Below are positions 17,597-26,172 of a stretch of 64,000 nucleotides of DNA, in pieces. The stretch is from Pedobacter sp. L105. Lineage in GTDB: Bacteria; Bacteroidota; Bacteroidia; Sphingobacteriales; Sphingobacteriaceae. The stretch covers positions 1 through 64,000 of the forward strand of contig NZ_LMUP01000002.1 in NCBI RefSeq assembly GCF_009765875.1, written 5' to 3'. Position 1 is the first letter of the stretch; every line of letters starts with the position of its first letter. The translations under genes and the position numbers were made by a program. The notes under the pieces were generated by a model that worked only from the letters and a program-made list of their open reading frames with translations, had not been told where the DNA came from and did not search any database.

Positions 17597-18224
17597 ATAT
17601 AAACTGTACCTCGTTACTAATCAGCAGGCTTGCCGGCAACGGGATTTCTTTGACGTAGTTGAGGCCGCTGTAAAAGGCGGTGTAGACCTGGTTCAGATCC
17701 GTGAAAAAGAACTGGATGAAAAACAATTCCTCTATAAGACATTAAAATTGAAAGCATTGCTGGATAAATACAATGTGCCGTTAATTGTAAACGATTCTTT
17801 AACTATTGCCATGCAAAGCCATGCAGCAGGTATCCATGTTGGCAATTCAGACCTGTCGCCAGCTGCTGTCAAAACAAAGTGGCCGGATGCAGGAATACTC
17901 GGCTATTCCCTTGAACATCTCGATCAGCTGAAAACAAATAACGCTGCCATTTCAGATTATATCGCCTTAAGTCCGGTATTTTCCTCCACTACCAAAACAG
18001 ATACCCTTATAGAATGGGGATTGGAAGGCGTGCGATTAGTTCGCTCCTTAACAGATAAACCTTTGGTAGCCATAGGTAATATTCACGCTGGCAATGCATC
18101 GGCACTTGTTACTGCCGGAGCAAATTGCCTGGCGGTAATTTCTGCCATTTGTTCATCTGATGATCCGGAAAAAGCAGCGGCATTAATTAGAAATGAAATT
18201 GAAAAAGCAATCCCTAATTCATGA
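17583..18224 (+). CDS. thiE: Thiamine phosphate synthase
   Basis: 213 residues. Joins HMP-pyrophosphate and thiazole phosphate to thiamine phosphate. TIM-barrel motifs: GGVDLVQIREKELDE (pyrophosphate-binding Arg-Glu-Lys), LIVNDSLTIAMQSHAAGIHVG, YIALSPVFSSTTK and PLVAIGNIHAGNA. The start is set by the overlap with thiM (14 bp); thiD begins 4 bp before its stop. Confidence 0.96.
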   Translation: MSSFKYKLYLVTNQQACRQRDFFDVVEAAVKGGVDLVQIREKELDEKQFLYKTLKLKALLDKYNVPLIVNDSLTIAMQSHAAGIHVGNSDLSPAAVKTKWPDAGILGYSLEHLDQLKTNNAAISDYIALSPVFSSTTKTDTLIEWGLEGVRLVRSLTDKPLVAIGNIHAGNASALVTAGANCLAVISAICSSDDPEKAAALIRNEIEKAIPNS

Positions 18225-19054
18225 AACAATATAGATATCCAGCAGTATTAACGATAGCCGGATCTGACAGCGGAGGCGGTGCCGGTATACAGGCCGACCT
18301 CAAGACCTTTTCGGCCTTAGGATGTTACGGCACTTCGGCAATTACCGCAGTTACCGTTCAAAATACATTGGGCGTAACCGGTATCCATAGCATTCCTTCC
18401 GGGATTGTAGAGGGGCAAATTAAGGCCGTAATGGATGATATAGTTCCATTGGCCATTAAAATTGGCATGGTACACAGCTCTGAACTGGCTATGACCATTA
18501 GCGACACCTTAAAAGCCTACACAAACACACCTATTGTTTTCGATCCGGTAATGGTAGCTACCAGTGGAGACAAATTAATCAAAGATGATACAGTGTCTGT
18601 TTTGAAACAAGTTTTGTTCCCGATGACGATGCTGATCACGCCAAATTTAGATGAAGCAGAGATTTTAGTACAGCAAAAAATTAACAATGTCGAAGAAATG
18701 CGTACTGCGGCTAAATCTCTTTTACAGACCGGTTGTTTTGCAGTTCTTTTAAAAGGCGGACATCTTAAAAGCAAGAAATTATACGACGTTTATATAGACC
18801 AGAAAGGAGAGGAAAAGATCTTCGAATCTACTTATATAAAAAGCGAAAATGTGCATGGAACAGGCTGTACGCTATCATCAGCCATTGCAGCTTACCTTTC
18901 TCTGGGCTGCACTTTAATTGACGCAATAACCAAAGCAAGGGAATATATCCATAACGCAATTTTTTATGGACAACACGTAAAAACAGGTCACGGTCATGGC
19001 CCTTTAAATCATTTTTTTAATCCTCAAAAATTACAGTTATATGAAATGGAGTGA
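18221..19054 (+). CDS. thiD: Hydroxymethylpyrimidine/phosphomethylpyrimidine kinase
   Basis: 277 residues, ribokinase-like fold. Phosphorylates HMP and HMP-phosphate to the pyrophosphate used by ThiE. Diagnostic segments: LTIAGSDSGGGAGIQADLKTF, TAVTVQNT, FDPVMVATSG, LITPNLDEAEIL, LLKGGH, and the catalytic VHGTGCTLSSAIAAYLS. ATGA-type 4-bp overlap with thiE and 14-bp overlap with the next gene show tight co-translation. Confidence 0.96.
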   Translation: MKQYRYPAVLTIAGSDSGGGAGIQADLKTFSALGCYGTSAITAVTVQNTLGVTGIHSIPSGIVEGQIKAVMDDIVPLAIKIGMVHSSELAMTISDTLKAYTNTPIVFDPVMVATSGDKLIKDDTVSVLKQVLFPMTMLITPNLDEAEILVQQKINNVEEMRTAAKSLLQTGCFAVLLKGGHLKSKKLYDVYIDQKGEEKIFESTYIKSENVHGTGCTLSSAIAAYLSLGCTLIDAITKAREYIHNAIFYGQHVKTGHGHGPLNHFFNPQKLQLYEME

Positions 19055-19694
19055 AAATGCCTGGAACAACATAGAAGAAATCTATAACAGTATTACTGAG
19101 ATGCCCTTCAATCAGGAATTATTAACAGGACAGTTATTAATAGACCGCTTTAAATTTTATATGCAGCAGGATGGAGTTTACCTGGGCGAGTTTAGCAGGG
19201 CTTTATCGCTGATAGCCGCAAGGTGTTTTAACAATCCTTACACGCTGGATTTTATCCGCTTTGCGGAAGGCGCAGTAGTGGTAGAACGGTCATTACATGA
19301 AGGTTATTTTAAGCAGTTTGAAGTAAGCGGCATTACAGAAGCTTCGCCAACCTGCCAGAATTACACCCAGTTTTTATTGACTAAAGCAATTCTTGACCAG
19401 GTTGAAGTAGCCATAGCAGCTATACTACCCTGCTTCTGGATCTACAAAAGAGTGGGCGACTATATTTATGAACACCAGAACAGCGAGAATAATCCCTATC
19501 AGGAATGGATCAACACCTATGCAGGGGAAGATTTCGGGCTGCTGGTAGAAAAGGCCATTGCCATTTGTGATGATGTTGCATCGCAATGTTCAGCGGTACA
19601 ACAACAACAGATGACTAAAGCTTTCATCATGGCTTCCAAATTAGAATGGATGTTTTGGGATAGTGCCTATAAAATGGAACAATGGCCAATTTAG
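19041..19694 (+). CDS. tenA: TenA-family aminopyrimidine aminohydrolase / thiaminase II
   Basis: 217 residues, all-helical. TenA hydrolyses thiamine degradation products to HMP, feeding ThiD. The active-site Cys is in AAILPCFWIYKRVGDY and the C-terminal conserved Glu in SKLEWMFWDSAYKMEQW, both where TenA has them; YLGEFSRALSLIA in the N-terminal half is also typical. With thiM, thiE and thiD it completes a salvage pathway from base fragments to thiamine phosphate. It ends 9 bp from the convergent serine hydrolase gene, leaving almost no room for a separate terminator. Confidence 0.92.
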   Translation: MKWSENAWNNIEEIYNSITEMPFNQELLTGQLLIDRFKFYMQQDGVYLGEFSRALSLIAARCFNNPYTLDFIRFAEGAVVVERSLHEGYFKQFEVSGITEASPTCQNYTQFLLTKAILDQVEVAIAAILPCFWIYKRVGDYIYEHQNSENNPYQEWINTYAGEDFGLLVEKAIAICDDVASQCSAVQQQQMTKAFIMASKLEWMFWDSAYKMEQWPI

Positions 19695-19703
19695 TACAGC
19701 CGT

Positions 19704-21032
19704 TTATTGATCTTTGGTAAACATATAGGCACTGCCGCCCTGTTCCAACACAAATTCAAAATTGGCAGGTTTAAAATTAAAAACTAAGCCTGTCCTTAAA
19801 AAACCAAACTTATCGTCGCCCAGTGGTTTAAGTATAAATGATGGCTGCCCGGTAACCTGGGCCAGTAAAGTTCCTCCGTCTCTGGTAACCACAATCTTTA
19901 TAGGTAAATTAAGGCAGGAGTAATTACCAATATATTTATCCAGCTGACCTGCAGTGAGTACAGGCGTATGAAAGACAGGGATATCATAGGGGATATTGTA
20001 ATAAATATTTAAAACACCTGTCATTAGGTTACTTATAGGATAATCTACACCATTGGCGCAATAGGCATAAGCCATTTTTTGTTCTGGAAAGTAACCTACA
20101 ACAGAAGAAAAACCGTCAATATCACCATTGTGTCCATAGGCTTTTTTATTACCAAAAGGCAACTGGAACATGCCCATACCAAAACCATTTCTAAATGTTC
20201 TCATTAAGCTCAGGTCGACCTCACTGATCAGTTTACCATTAAAAAGGGCATTGATAAACTTTACCAGGTCGTCTGGAGTAGAAACAATTCCTCCTGCCCC
20301 AGCTACAATACTGATATCCGTTTCCGGTACGGTTTGCCAGGTGTTCTTAAACTGGTAAGAATAAGCCTCACCTTTTAAGGGATTAATTTTAGCCCCGTAA
20401 TAAGTATCCGTAAGTCCTATTTTATTGACTATCTGTTGTTTTAAGACCTGTGCATAAGTCATATTAGTCAGTTTTTCCACGATATAACCCAGCAGCACAT
20501 AATTGGTATTACTATAATCTGCTTTACTATCAGGTTCGAAATCTGGCGCATCGTCCTTAAACATGGCAATCATTTCTGCCTCTGTATGCGGCTTAACCAT
20601 ATCCGACTGGTAAATTGAATCCCTTACAAAATTATGCAGTCCACTCCGGTGATTAAGCATTTGGCTGATGGTAATTTTATCAGCATTTGGTAGTTCAGGA
20701 TAATATACAGACAACTTGGTATCCAGTTGCAGTTTATGCTCATCCATTAACTGAAAGATCATTACAGCGGTAAACATTTTACTGATAGAGCCAATACGAT
20801 AACGTGTTTTATTTGTAGCTAAAGGATGATGATCTCCATTAACAGCACTGAAGCCGGTAGATTTTTGATAAACTATAGCTCCATTTTGTGAAATAGCTAA
20901 ACTGCCCATTCCCTGGTTGTCGGCCGCAACAGCGGTCAGTAAGCTATCTATTCTTGATTTATTTACGGATTGCGCGTGGGTGAAACAAACACAACTGATG
21001 AACAGCAAAGAGGTTAAAATGGATTTTTTCAT
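19704..21032 (-). CDS. Serine hydrolase, beta-lactamase class C/PBP-like, exported
   Basis: 442 residues with a signal peptide (MKKSILTSLLFISCVCFTHAQ). Active-site motifs of the beta-lactamase/transpeptidase-like fold: Ser-x-x-Lys in IGSISKMFTAVMIF (~83-86), Tyr-x-Asn in ADYSNTNYVLLGY and His-x-Gly in AYGHNGDIDGFSS. The last ~100 residues form an extra beta domain (DKYIGNYSCLNLPIKIVVTRDG), common in peptidases of this group. Likely periplasmic; may be an esterase, D-aminopeptidase or carboxypeptidase, and resistance activity should not be assumed. Monocistronic. Confidence 0.9.
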   Translation of the reverse strand: MKKSILTSLLFISCVCFTHAQSVNKSRIDSLLTAVAADNQGMGSLAISQNGAIVYQKSTGFSAVNGDHHPLATNKTRYRIGSISKMFTAVMIFQLMDEHKLQLDTKLSVYYPELPNADKITISQMLNHRSGLHNFVRDSIYQSDMVKPHTEAEMIAMFKDDAPDFEPDSKADYSNTNYVLLGYIVEKLTNMTYAQVLKQQIVNKIGLTDTYYGAKINPLKGEAYSYQFKNTWQTVPETDISIVAGAGGIVSTPDDLVKFINALFNGKLISEVDLSLMRTFRNGFGMGMFQLPFGNKKAYGHNGDIDGFSSVVGYFPEQKMAYAYCANGVDYPISNLMTGVLNIYYNIPYDIPVFHTPVLTAGQLDKYIGNYSCLNLPIKIVVTRDGGTLLAQVTGQPSFILKPLGDDKFGFLRTGLVFNFKPANFEFVLEQGGSAYMFTKDQ

Positions 21033-21148
21033 GATTAAGCATTGTATACCTGGCGGAGAAAGACCAAATATCGATCAATTGGCCAAATATGTATGTTAAA
21101 CGGCGAATCTACCGATATATTTTTGATCCCTGAACCTTTTAACTTAGA

Positions 21149-21625
21149 TTAACAATCATCAGTTTTTTTCCAGGTAATCTTAACCGCTGATAAATGCGGA
21201 AGTTCCAGACGTACATCTTCTATTACCCGGAAACCATTCTTCAGGTAAAAATTTAATGGGGAACGGTAAATTTCAGCGTTGGACCGGAGGTAATGGTTAT
21301 GGTCAACCACCCAGCCATTCAACGATGTTTCTTTGTCTTTAAGCTGATCTAAAAGTAAACTGCCAAATCCTTTCAGATGAATAGTACCATCCAGAATAAT
21401 CGCAAACCAGACAGCGGTATCACGGGTAAATTTAAAAGCCCAGCCTACTATTTCATGGGCATCATCTAACAACAGGAAATGATTTACATTAGCCAGGGTA
21501 AATAGATAGTGTTCAAACTCGGCCATCGTTTTGCATTGGAGCTGCTCCGGATATTCCAAATTCCAAAGTTTGAGAACAGCTATTTTTTGATAACTGCTCA
21601 ATATATCCGTAGGTATAATTTCCAT
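21149..21625 (-). CDS. GNAT-family N-acetyltransferase
   Basis: 158 residues, cytoplasmic. The acetyl-CoA-binding region reads IHLKGFGSLLLDQLKD (Q/R-x-x-G-x-G/A variant) and the C-terminal part has SPLNFYLKNGFRVIED, the usual GNAT FYxKxGF motif. A central WAFKFTRDTAVWFAIIL provides the two core strands. Substrate unknown. It sits alone between the serine hydrolase and a small plus-strand gene. Confidence 0.78.
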   Translation of the reverse strand: MEIIPTDILSSYQKIAVLKLWNLEYPEQLQCKTMAEFEHYLFTLANVNHFLLLDDAHEIVGWAFKFTRDTAVWFAIILDGTIHLKGFGSLLLDQLKDKETSLNGWVVDHNHYLRSNAEIYRSPLNFYLKNGFRVIEDVRLELPHLSAVKITWKKTDDC

Positions 21626-21706
21626 AAAGGGCTGGCCGTATACTGTGCTAAGATAATAATTTTAAAACTTTAGCAATAATTACCTGTTAACCACAAAAAA
21701 AGCATT

Positions 21707-21871
21707 ATGGAAAACGGTAAAAAACATGAAGAAGCGGAATCATCTGTCAGCGGATCAACCGATAAAATGAAAAGACAGGAGCATGAAGGAACACAAGATA
21801 ACCAATATGCAGACGGCCAGGGAGAAGATGAAAATGGCCCAAAACCATCAGCGGACGAACAGGATAAGTAA
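21707..21871 (+). CDS. Small acidic hydrophilic protein, 54 residues
   Basis: An ATG-to-TAA frame (MENGKKHEEAESSVSG ... SADEQDK) of 54 codons, rich in Glu, Asp, Lys, Gln and Gly with almost no hydrophobic residues, therefore probably disordered. It lies in an otherwise empty gap between divergent and convergent genes and is followed immediately by a strong terminator hairpin, which supports expression. Similar short acidic proteins are common in Pedobacter-like genomes but I cannot name this one. Function unknown. Confidence 0.55.
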   Translation: MENGKKHEEAESSVSGSTDKMKRQEHEGTQDNQYADGQGEDENGPKPSADEQDK

Positions 21872-21873
21872 AC

Positions 21874-21917
21874 AATTGTTATTCCCCATAAAATATTGAT
21901 TACGGGGAATAACAATT
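21874..21917. terminator. Bidirectional terminator, perfect 14-bp stem
   Basis: AATTGTTATTCCCC (21874-21887) and its exact complement GGGGAATAACAATT (21904-21917) with a 16-nt loop, lying between the convergent stops at 21871 and 21924. Confidence 0.75.
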
Positions 21918-21923
21918 ATGAAA

Positions 21924-22754
21924 TTATTGAATCGGGGCAGTACCAGACATTTCGCTTTTAGCCGTAGTATCCTTAAAGATATCATTTAATACCCCAGCCA
22001 ACCGTATACCTGCCTGCTGGATTCTTAGTTCTACAATTGGCATATGTTTTTTGTAATAGTTTTCGTCTATCTCGTGGCCATTAGTTTCATCTGCTTCTTT
22101 ATACAGTGTACTGCTGATCTGGTAACTTTCCCACATCCATTTGATCAATGGATCACGCTGCCATTGTTTAATTTTTCCATCCGGAATATGATCGTATTTA
22201 GCTGCCAGGTCTTCATAATTTAAACCCTGGTGTTCTACCAATTTGGTATCCCAAAGACTGTGTAAATTGGTTTCTTTACCTTCATAATTTACTTTAATGG
22301 TGTTACCCCCCTGATCTTCTGCCCTGCTAATATGCATTGGCTGATGAAGATCTCCTACAAAGTGGATTATAAATTTAAGTGCATCTATCTTTTTATCTCT
22401 TGTAGAGCTAGAGTCTGACAGTATCTGTTCCTGTTTTAACATCGCGCTGTACACATTGTCTTCTGTCATGTGCTCTACCTTATCTTTAAATTCCGTATAG
22501 GTTAAGCCCAGTGGAAGATTGATATAATGCCATGGCGTAGTGTATTTAAATTCCGGCTTCATCCTTAACTGGTCTGCCCATGTACTTACATCCGCCATAT
22601 TTTCATTACCCAGCAAATCTTTAACAGCAGCTTGTGCATTTGAACTCAGATGGTTTTCGGCAATTTTACCGATTGCATGGTGACCCGTTACTCCCCAGGA
22701 TATAAGAATAAGGGAGAATATAACAAAGGCTGATAATAGTAAATTTTGTTTCAT
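21924..22754 (-). CDS. S1/P1-type zinc nuclease, exported
   Basis: 276 residues with signal peptide; cleavage near ILIS leaves an N-terminal Trp (WGVTGHHAIGKIA), the first zinc ligand of the S1/P1 family. Further ligands: HFVGDLHQPMHIS with D and two H, GGNTIKVNYEGKETNLHSLWDT with the His-x3-Asp site, and STWADQLR (Asp). The protein should be a periplasmic or secreted single-strand-specific nuclease/3'-nucleotidase with three zinc ions. Length matches the family. Monocistronic with a strong terminator downstream. Confidence 0.93.
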   Translation of the reverse strand: MKQNLLLSAFVIFSLILISWGVTGHHAIGKIAENHLSSNAQAAVKDLLGNENMADVSTWADQLRMKPEFKYTTPWHYINLPLGLTYTEFKDKVEHMTEDNVYSAMLKQEQILSDSSSTRDKKIDALKFIIHFVGDLHQPMHISRAEDQGGNTIKVNYEGKETNLHSLWDTKLVEHQGLNYEDLAAKYDHIPDGKIKQWQRDPLIKWMWESYQISSTLYKEADETNGHEIDENYYKKHMPIVELRIQQAGIRLAGVLNDIFKDTTAKSEMSGTAPIQ

Positions 22755-22944
22755 TTGATATTTTATAATTGTACAAATTTCGATGATCTAAAGTTAAGCG
22801 AATATGAAGAATTTGATCATCATAAATTATCTCTGATATATAAAATTAGTCAAAATTACTATTAATAAGAATATTAAATAATAATTAGTTAATTTTATTT
22901 ACTTTATTTATCTAAATATTTAAAATGTTAATTACATTTGCTTC

Positions 22945-23889
22945 ATGAAACGGAATGAGGATATTTTATGGAAAGGCATTTTAGAAGATGCTTTCGACGA
23001 CTTTCTGCGTTTTATAGATCCCGAAGCAGAGCGTCTTCTTGATCTGGAAAGAGGTTTCGATTTTTTAGACAAGGAACTATTACAGGAAGTTCCATCAAAG
23101 GGAAATAGGCATTCTTCAAAAATAGTAGACAAACTGGTTAAAGTATATACTAAAAATGGACAGGAAGAATATATCCTGGTACATGTTGAGGTACAGGGGA
23201 AATACCAAAAGGATTTTGGAAAAAGGATGTTTACCTTTTATTATCACCTGTTTGATAAATATAATAAACATATCACTGCCTATGCTATTTTCACAGAAGC
23301 CAACACTATAGAAAGACCAAACTTTTTTACGATAGAACTTTTAAGTACAAGCCTGTTGTACACCTTTAAAACTTATAAGATAGCAAATCAGAAAGAGGAA
23401 GAATTACTGGCCAGTAATAACCCATTTGCATTGGTGGTTTTAGCGGCTAAGACAGTATTGATGAGCAAAAAAATTAAAGATAATGGGCAACGTGATCAGC
23501 AGCTGTTAGCGGTAAAAACTAATCTGGTTAAACAATTATTATCAAAAGGCCTGAATAAAGAAAAGGTCAGGATAATAATGAACTTCATTAATTATTATAT
23601 CAATTTTGACAGTAATGAAATAAATATTAAATTTTAAAAACAATTAAATCAACTAAAGAAAGAAAGGATAACTATGGGATTGGAAGAATTATTATTAGAG
23701 GACGCAAAAAACCAGGGAGAAAGCCAGGGAATAAAGAAAGGAATTAAAATAGGGGCCAAGCAAGAAAGAGAACAAATAATACACAACCTTATTTATAAGA
23801 CTAATCTACCTGATCAACAAATATGCGACTTAGTTCCTGTATCTCTAAATTTCGTAAAAAAAGAGAGAATGAAACTTAGAAATAATTAA
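22945..23889 (+). pseudogene. Rpn-family PD-(D/E)xK nuclease interrupted by an in-frame stop
   Basis: Two frames, 22945-23637 (230 residues) and 23674-23889 (71 residues), are in the same phase. Between them lie one TAA (23635-23637) and 12 sense codons (KQLNQLKKERIT), so one base change (for example GAA to TAA) would restore a 314-residue protein. The N-part carries the Rpn nuclease core: HSSKIVDKLVKVY (Asp) and EEYILVHVEVQGK (E-x-Q), then FFTIELLS. The C-part is the usual tail GESQGIKKGIKIGAKQ with a short HTH-like end. Rpn proteins promote recA-independent recombination and are often annotated as transposases. TACATTTG (22933-22940) would place the transcription start at the ATG. Whether the halves are expressed separately is unknown. 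Confidence 0.75.
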
Positions 23890-23899
23890 TTCATTTAGA

Positions 23900-25129
23900 T
23901 TATTGTTTTTTACTTTTTGTACCCAGCCAGATCACAGCATCTTCAAATAGCTGATTTTGTGTAGCAGAATTAAATATCTGATCGCCATGGCCCATATTCA
24001 TGTATAACATGTTGTACCTGGTATTGGTCCATACCACAGGGATATCTCCATTTCTAATAATATCCTTTTTACCGAGTGGGTAATTAGAAGGATCCAGCGT
24101 GATCAATACTTTAATATCCTTATTTTCGCGGGGACTGGGTTTCCATCCATACCACTCATTCAGGGTGGAAATATATGCAGATGGCAAATGTCTGGTAGCA
24201 GGATGATGGTTATCATCAACAATTAACCTGGCGGGTAAGGGCGGCCAGTTATTATTATAAAAAACAGCTCCGCCAAAAAAGTCGACAAACCACGGCCATT
24301 TCGTGTATTGGTCATTGTAACCCGCCACATGAAATCCCAGCCACGCACCTCCATTTTTCATATAATGCTCAAACGCCTGCCGCTGAGTTTCATTTTGCGG
24401 AAAGTCATTCAGCCAGATCACTACCTGATACTTCTTTAATCCTTCATCATTCAGATTTTTCCAATTGGTAGTAGTATCAAAAACAAAATCATCTTTAGCA
24501 GCCATTTTTCGGTAAAACCTAATGGCATCTTTAGCAAAATCTACATGATCAGATTCTACAGTTGTGGTATACAATGCCAGCACTTTAAATTTAGGCGCCG
24601 CAGAAGGAGAAGTCATCTCTCGCTGAAGGGCAGTTAGTAAACCGGTAATGTGCACATCTATTTGTGAAAAAAGTACCTGATCTTCGGGCGACCATGGTTT
24701 CCCTTGCCTGTAGTCCCACCACCTATAACCGATTTTAGAATATTCATTAGAGATCCCTTTTTCTATCGGCTTCTCATAAAGGTCAGTCATTTTCACTGTA
24801 TACTTACCATCATTCACTATGATATGCACAGCAAACTTTATCAAATAATAATTCCCGCTGCTGCTGGTTACAATTTTAAAAACTCCGTTCCCTTCGATTT
24901 CGCCCGTAATTTCATTAGCTGTTTTTACACTGGCTACTGAAAGAGGAAATGAGTTTTTCGCCCATTTCAATGCCCTGTTAAACAACTCATCCCTGGATAA
25001 ATTTTCAGCGGCCTTTATATCTTTCTCATAACAGATGATTCCATCCTGCATCGGCAAAACAATCTTACTTTGAGCAGGACTTATCAGTGGGTACAAGATA
25101 AAGAAGATAATAATCCAGTTAGTTTTCAT
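23900..25129 (-). CDS. ThuA-domain protein with N-terminal DUF4468-like domain, exported
   Basis: 409 residues from MKTNWIIIFFIL, a signal peptide (an upstream Met at 25150 is less likely). Residues ~20-170 look like DUF4468 (TBP-like fold): SRDELFNRALKWAKNSF and KFAVHIIVNDGKYTVKMTDL. From ~190 on follows the ThuA domain, a glutamine-amidotransferase-like fold: KVLALYTTTVESDHVDFAKDA, GGAWLGFHVAG, NEWYGWKPSPRENKDIKVL and PVVWTNTRYNMLYMNMGHG. The related rhizobial ThuA takes part in disaccharide utilisation; the reaction here is not known. First of three ThuA proteins in a row. The start faces ThuA-2 across 236 bp containing operator-like repeat A. Confidence 0.85.
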   Translation of the reverse strand: MKTNWIIIFFILYPLISPAQSKIVLPMQDGIICYEKDIKAAENLSRDELFNRALKWAKNSFPLSVASVKTANEITGEIEGNGVFKIVTSSSGNYYLIKFAVHIIVNDGKYTVKMTDLYEKPIEKGISNEYSKIGYRWWDYRQGKPWSPEDQVLFSQIDVHITGLLTALQREMTSPSAAPKFKVLALYTTTVESDHVDFAKDAIRFYRKMAAKDDFVFDTTTNWKNLNDEGLKKYQVVIWLNDFPQNETQRQAFEHYMKNGGAWLGFHVAGYNDQYTKWPWFVDFFGGAVFYNNNWPPLPARLIVDDNHHPATRHLPSAYISTLNEWYGWKPSPRENKDIKVLITLDPSNYPLGKKDIIRNGDIPVVWTNTRYNMLYMNMGHGDQIFNSATQNQLFEDAVIWLGTKSKKQ

Positions 25130-25217
25130 AAAAAGAGCGATGTAAAGCAAAGATGATCAATAATAGCTATTGCTTTTCAAATATCACCAGCAGCTGATCA
25201 AAACCTCAATTACCAGC

Positions 25218-25234
25218 CCCTACTTTAACACTAC
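25218..25234. promoter_or_regulatory. Operator-like direct repeat A (CCCTAC-N5-CACTAC)
   Basis: Two 6-bp half-sites 11 bp apart in the divergent intergenic region of two ThuA genes; the left copy differs at one base. The 15-mer CTACTTTAACACTAC here and CTACTTTACCACTAC in site C differ at one position. It lies 89 bp from the minus-strand start and 132 bp from the plus-strand start. Confidence 0.6.
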
Positions 25235-25365
25235 ATAGAACTAATATCAATTCAAAAGGATGATTTTCCGCCGGTCAAGCTTTACTTTTATCTCTCCATC
25301 ATTGATGCAGTTAAACCATATGATTAGCCTGTAATTACCCTGAAGCTCAGCCTCCACATTTCCAC

Positions 25366-26130
25366 ATGAAAAAAACACTCTTATTTTTAGCCTTTAGCCT
25401 GTTATCAATAATTAATATCCTTCCGGCACAAACCCTTAAAAAACCAAGATTTAAGGCAGTAGCGATTGCAGAAATTGGAGGAGGCCATGCGCTTTTTACT
25501 GAAGCAGCCAAAATATGGTTGAATAAATTGGCGGCCGACAGTAATTTTACGATAGATTATATTACAGATATTAAACCTATTACCAGCCATTATTTAGCCC
25601 AATATCAGCTTTTCATTCAGTTGAACTATCCACCCTATCCATGGAGCCATAAATCGCAGGAAGCTTTTGAAGAGTACATTGATAAAGGAAAAGGGGGATG
25701 GATCGGGTTTCATCATCCTACCTTGTTAGGCATATTTGACAATAATCCAATGTGGCAATGGTATAGTCAATTTATGGGAGACATTCAATTTAAAGACTAT
25801 ATACCTGGCGGAACGTCTGCGCTTTTGCATGTTGAAGATCAAGCTCATCCAGTAATGAAAGGGGTACCAACATCATTCAGCACTGAAGATGAATGGTACA
25901 CCTATAACCAGAGCCCCCGACCAAATGTCCATGTACTCGCAAGTATTGATGAATCTACCTATCTGCCAGAAAAAACGGTGAAAATGGGAGATCATCCGGT
26001 AATATGGACCAATGAACATGTGAAGGCCAGGAACTTATATATAGCGATGGGACATTTTCCCGGCTTATTTCAAAATGAAGCTTACACCGCAATAGTAAGA
26101 AATGCGATATTCTGGGCTGCAAAAAAATAA
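25366..26130 (+). CDS. ThuA-domain protein, exported (ThuA-2)
   Basis: 254 residues, signal peptide MKKTLLFLAFSLLSIINILPAQ, then a single ThuA domain: FKAVAIAEIGGGHALFTEAAKIW, YQLFIQLNYPPYPW, GGWIGFHHPTLLG, DEWYTYNQSPRPNVHVLASID and NLYIAMGHFPGLF. Closely similar over its whole length to ThuA-3 on the opposite strand 42 bp away, so the two are an inverted tandem duplication. Periplasmic; probably acts on a carbohydrate derivative but the reaction is unknown. Confidence 0.88.
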   Translation: MKKTLLFLAFSLLSIINILPAQTLKKPRFKAVAIAEIGGGHALFTEAAKIWLNKLAADSNFTIDYITDIKPITSHYLAQYQLFIQLNYPPYPWSHKSQEAFEEYIDKGKGGWIGFHHPTLLGIFDNNPMWQWYSQFMGDIQFKDYIPGGTSALLHVEDQAHPVMKGVPTSFSTEDEWYTYNQSPRPNVHVLASIDESTYLPEKTVKMGDHPVIWTNEHVKARNLYIAMGHFPGLFQNEAYTAIVRNAIFWAAKK

Positions 26131-26172
26131 GACGGGTTTAACGATCGGATTATTTAGGCCAGTAAAAAGCTG

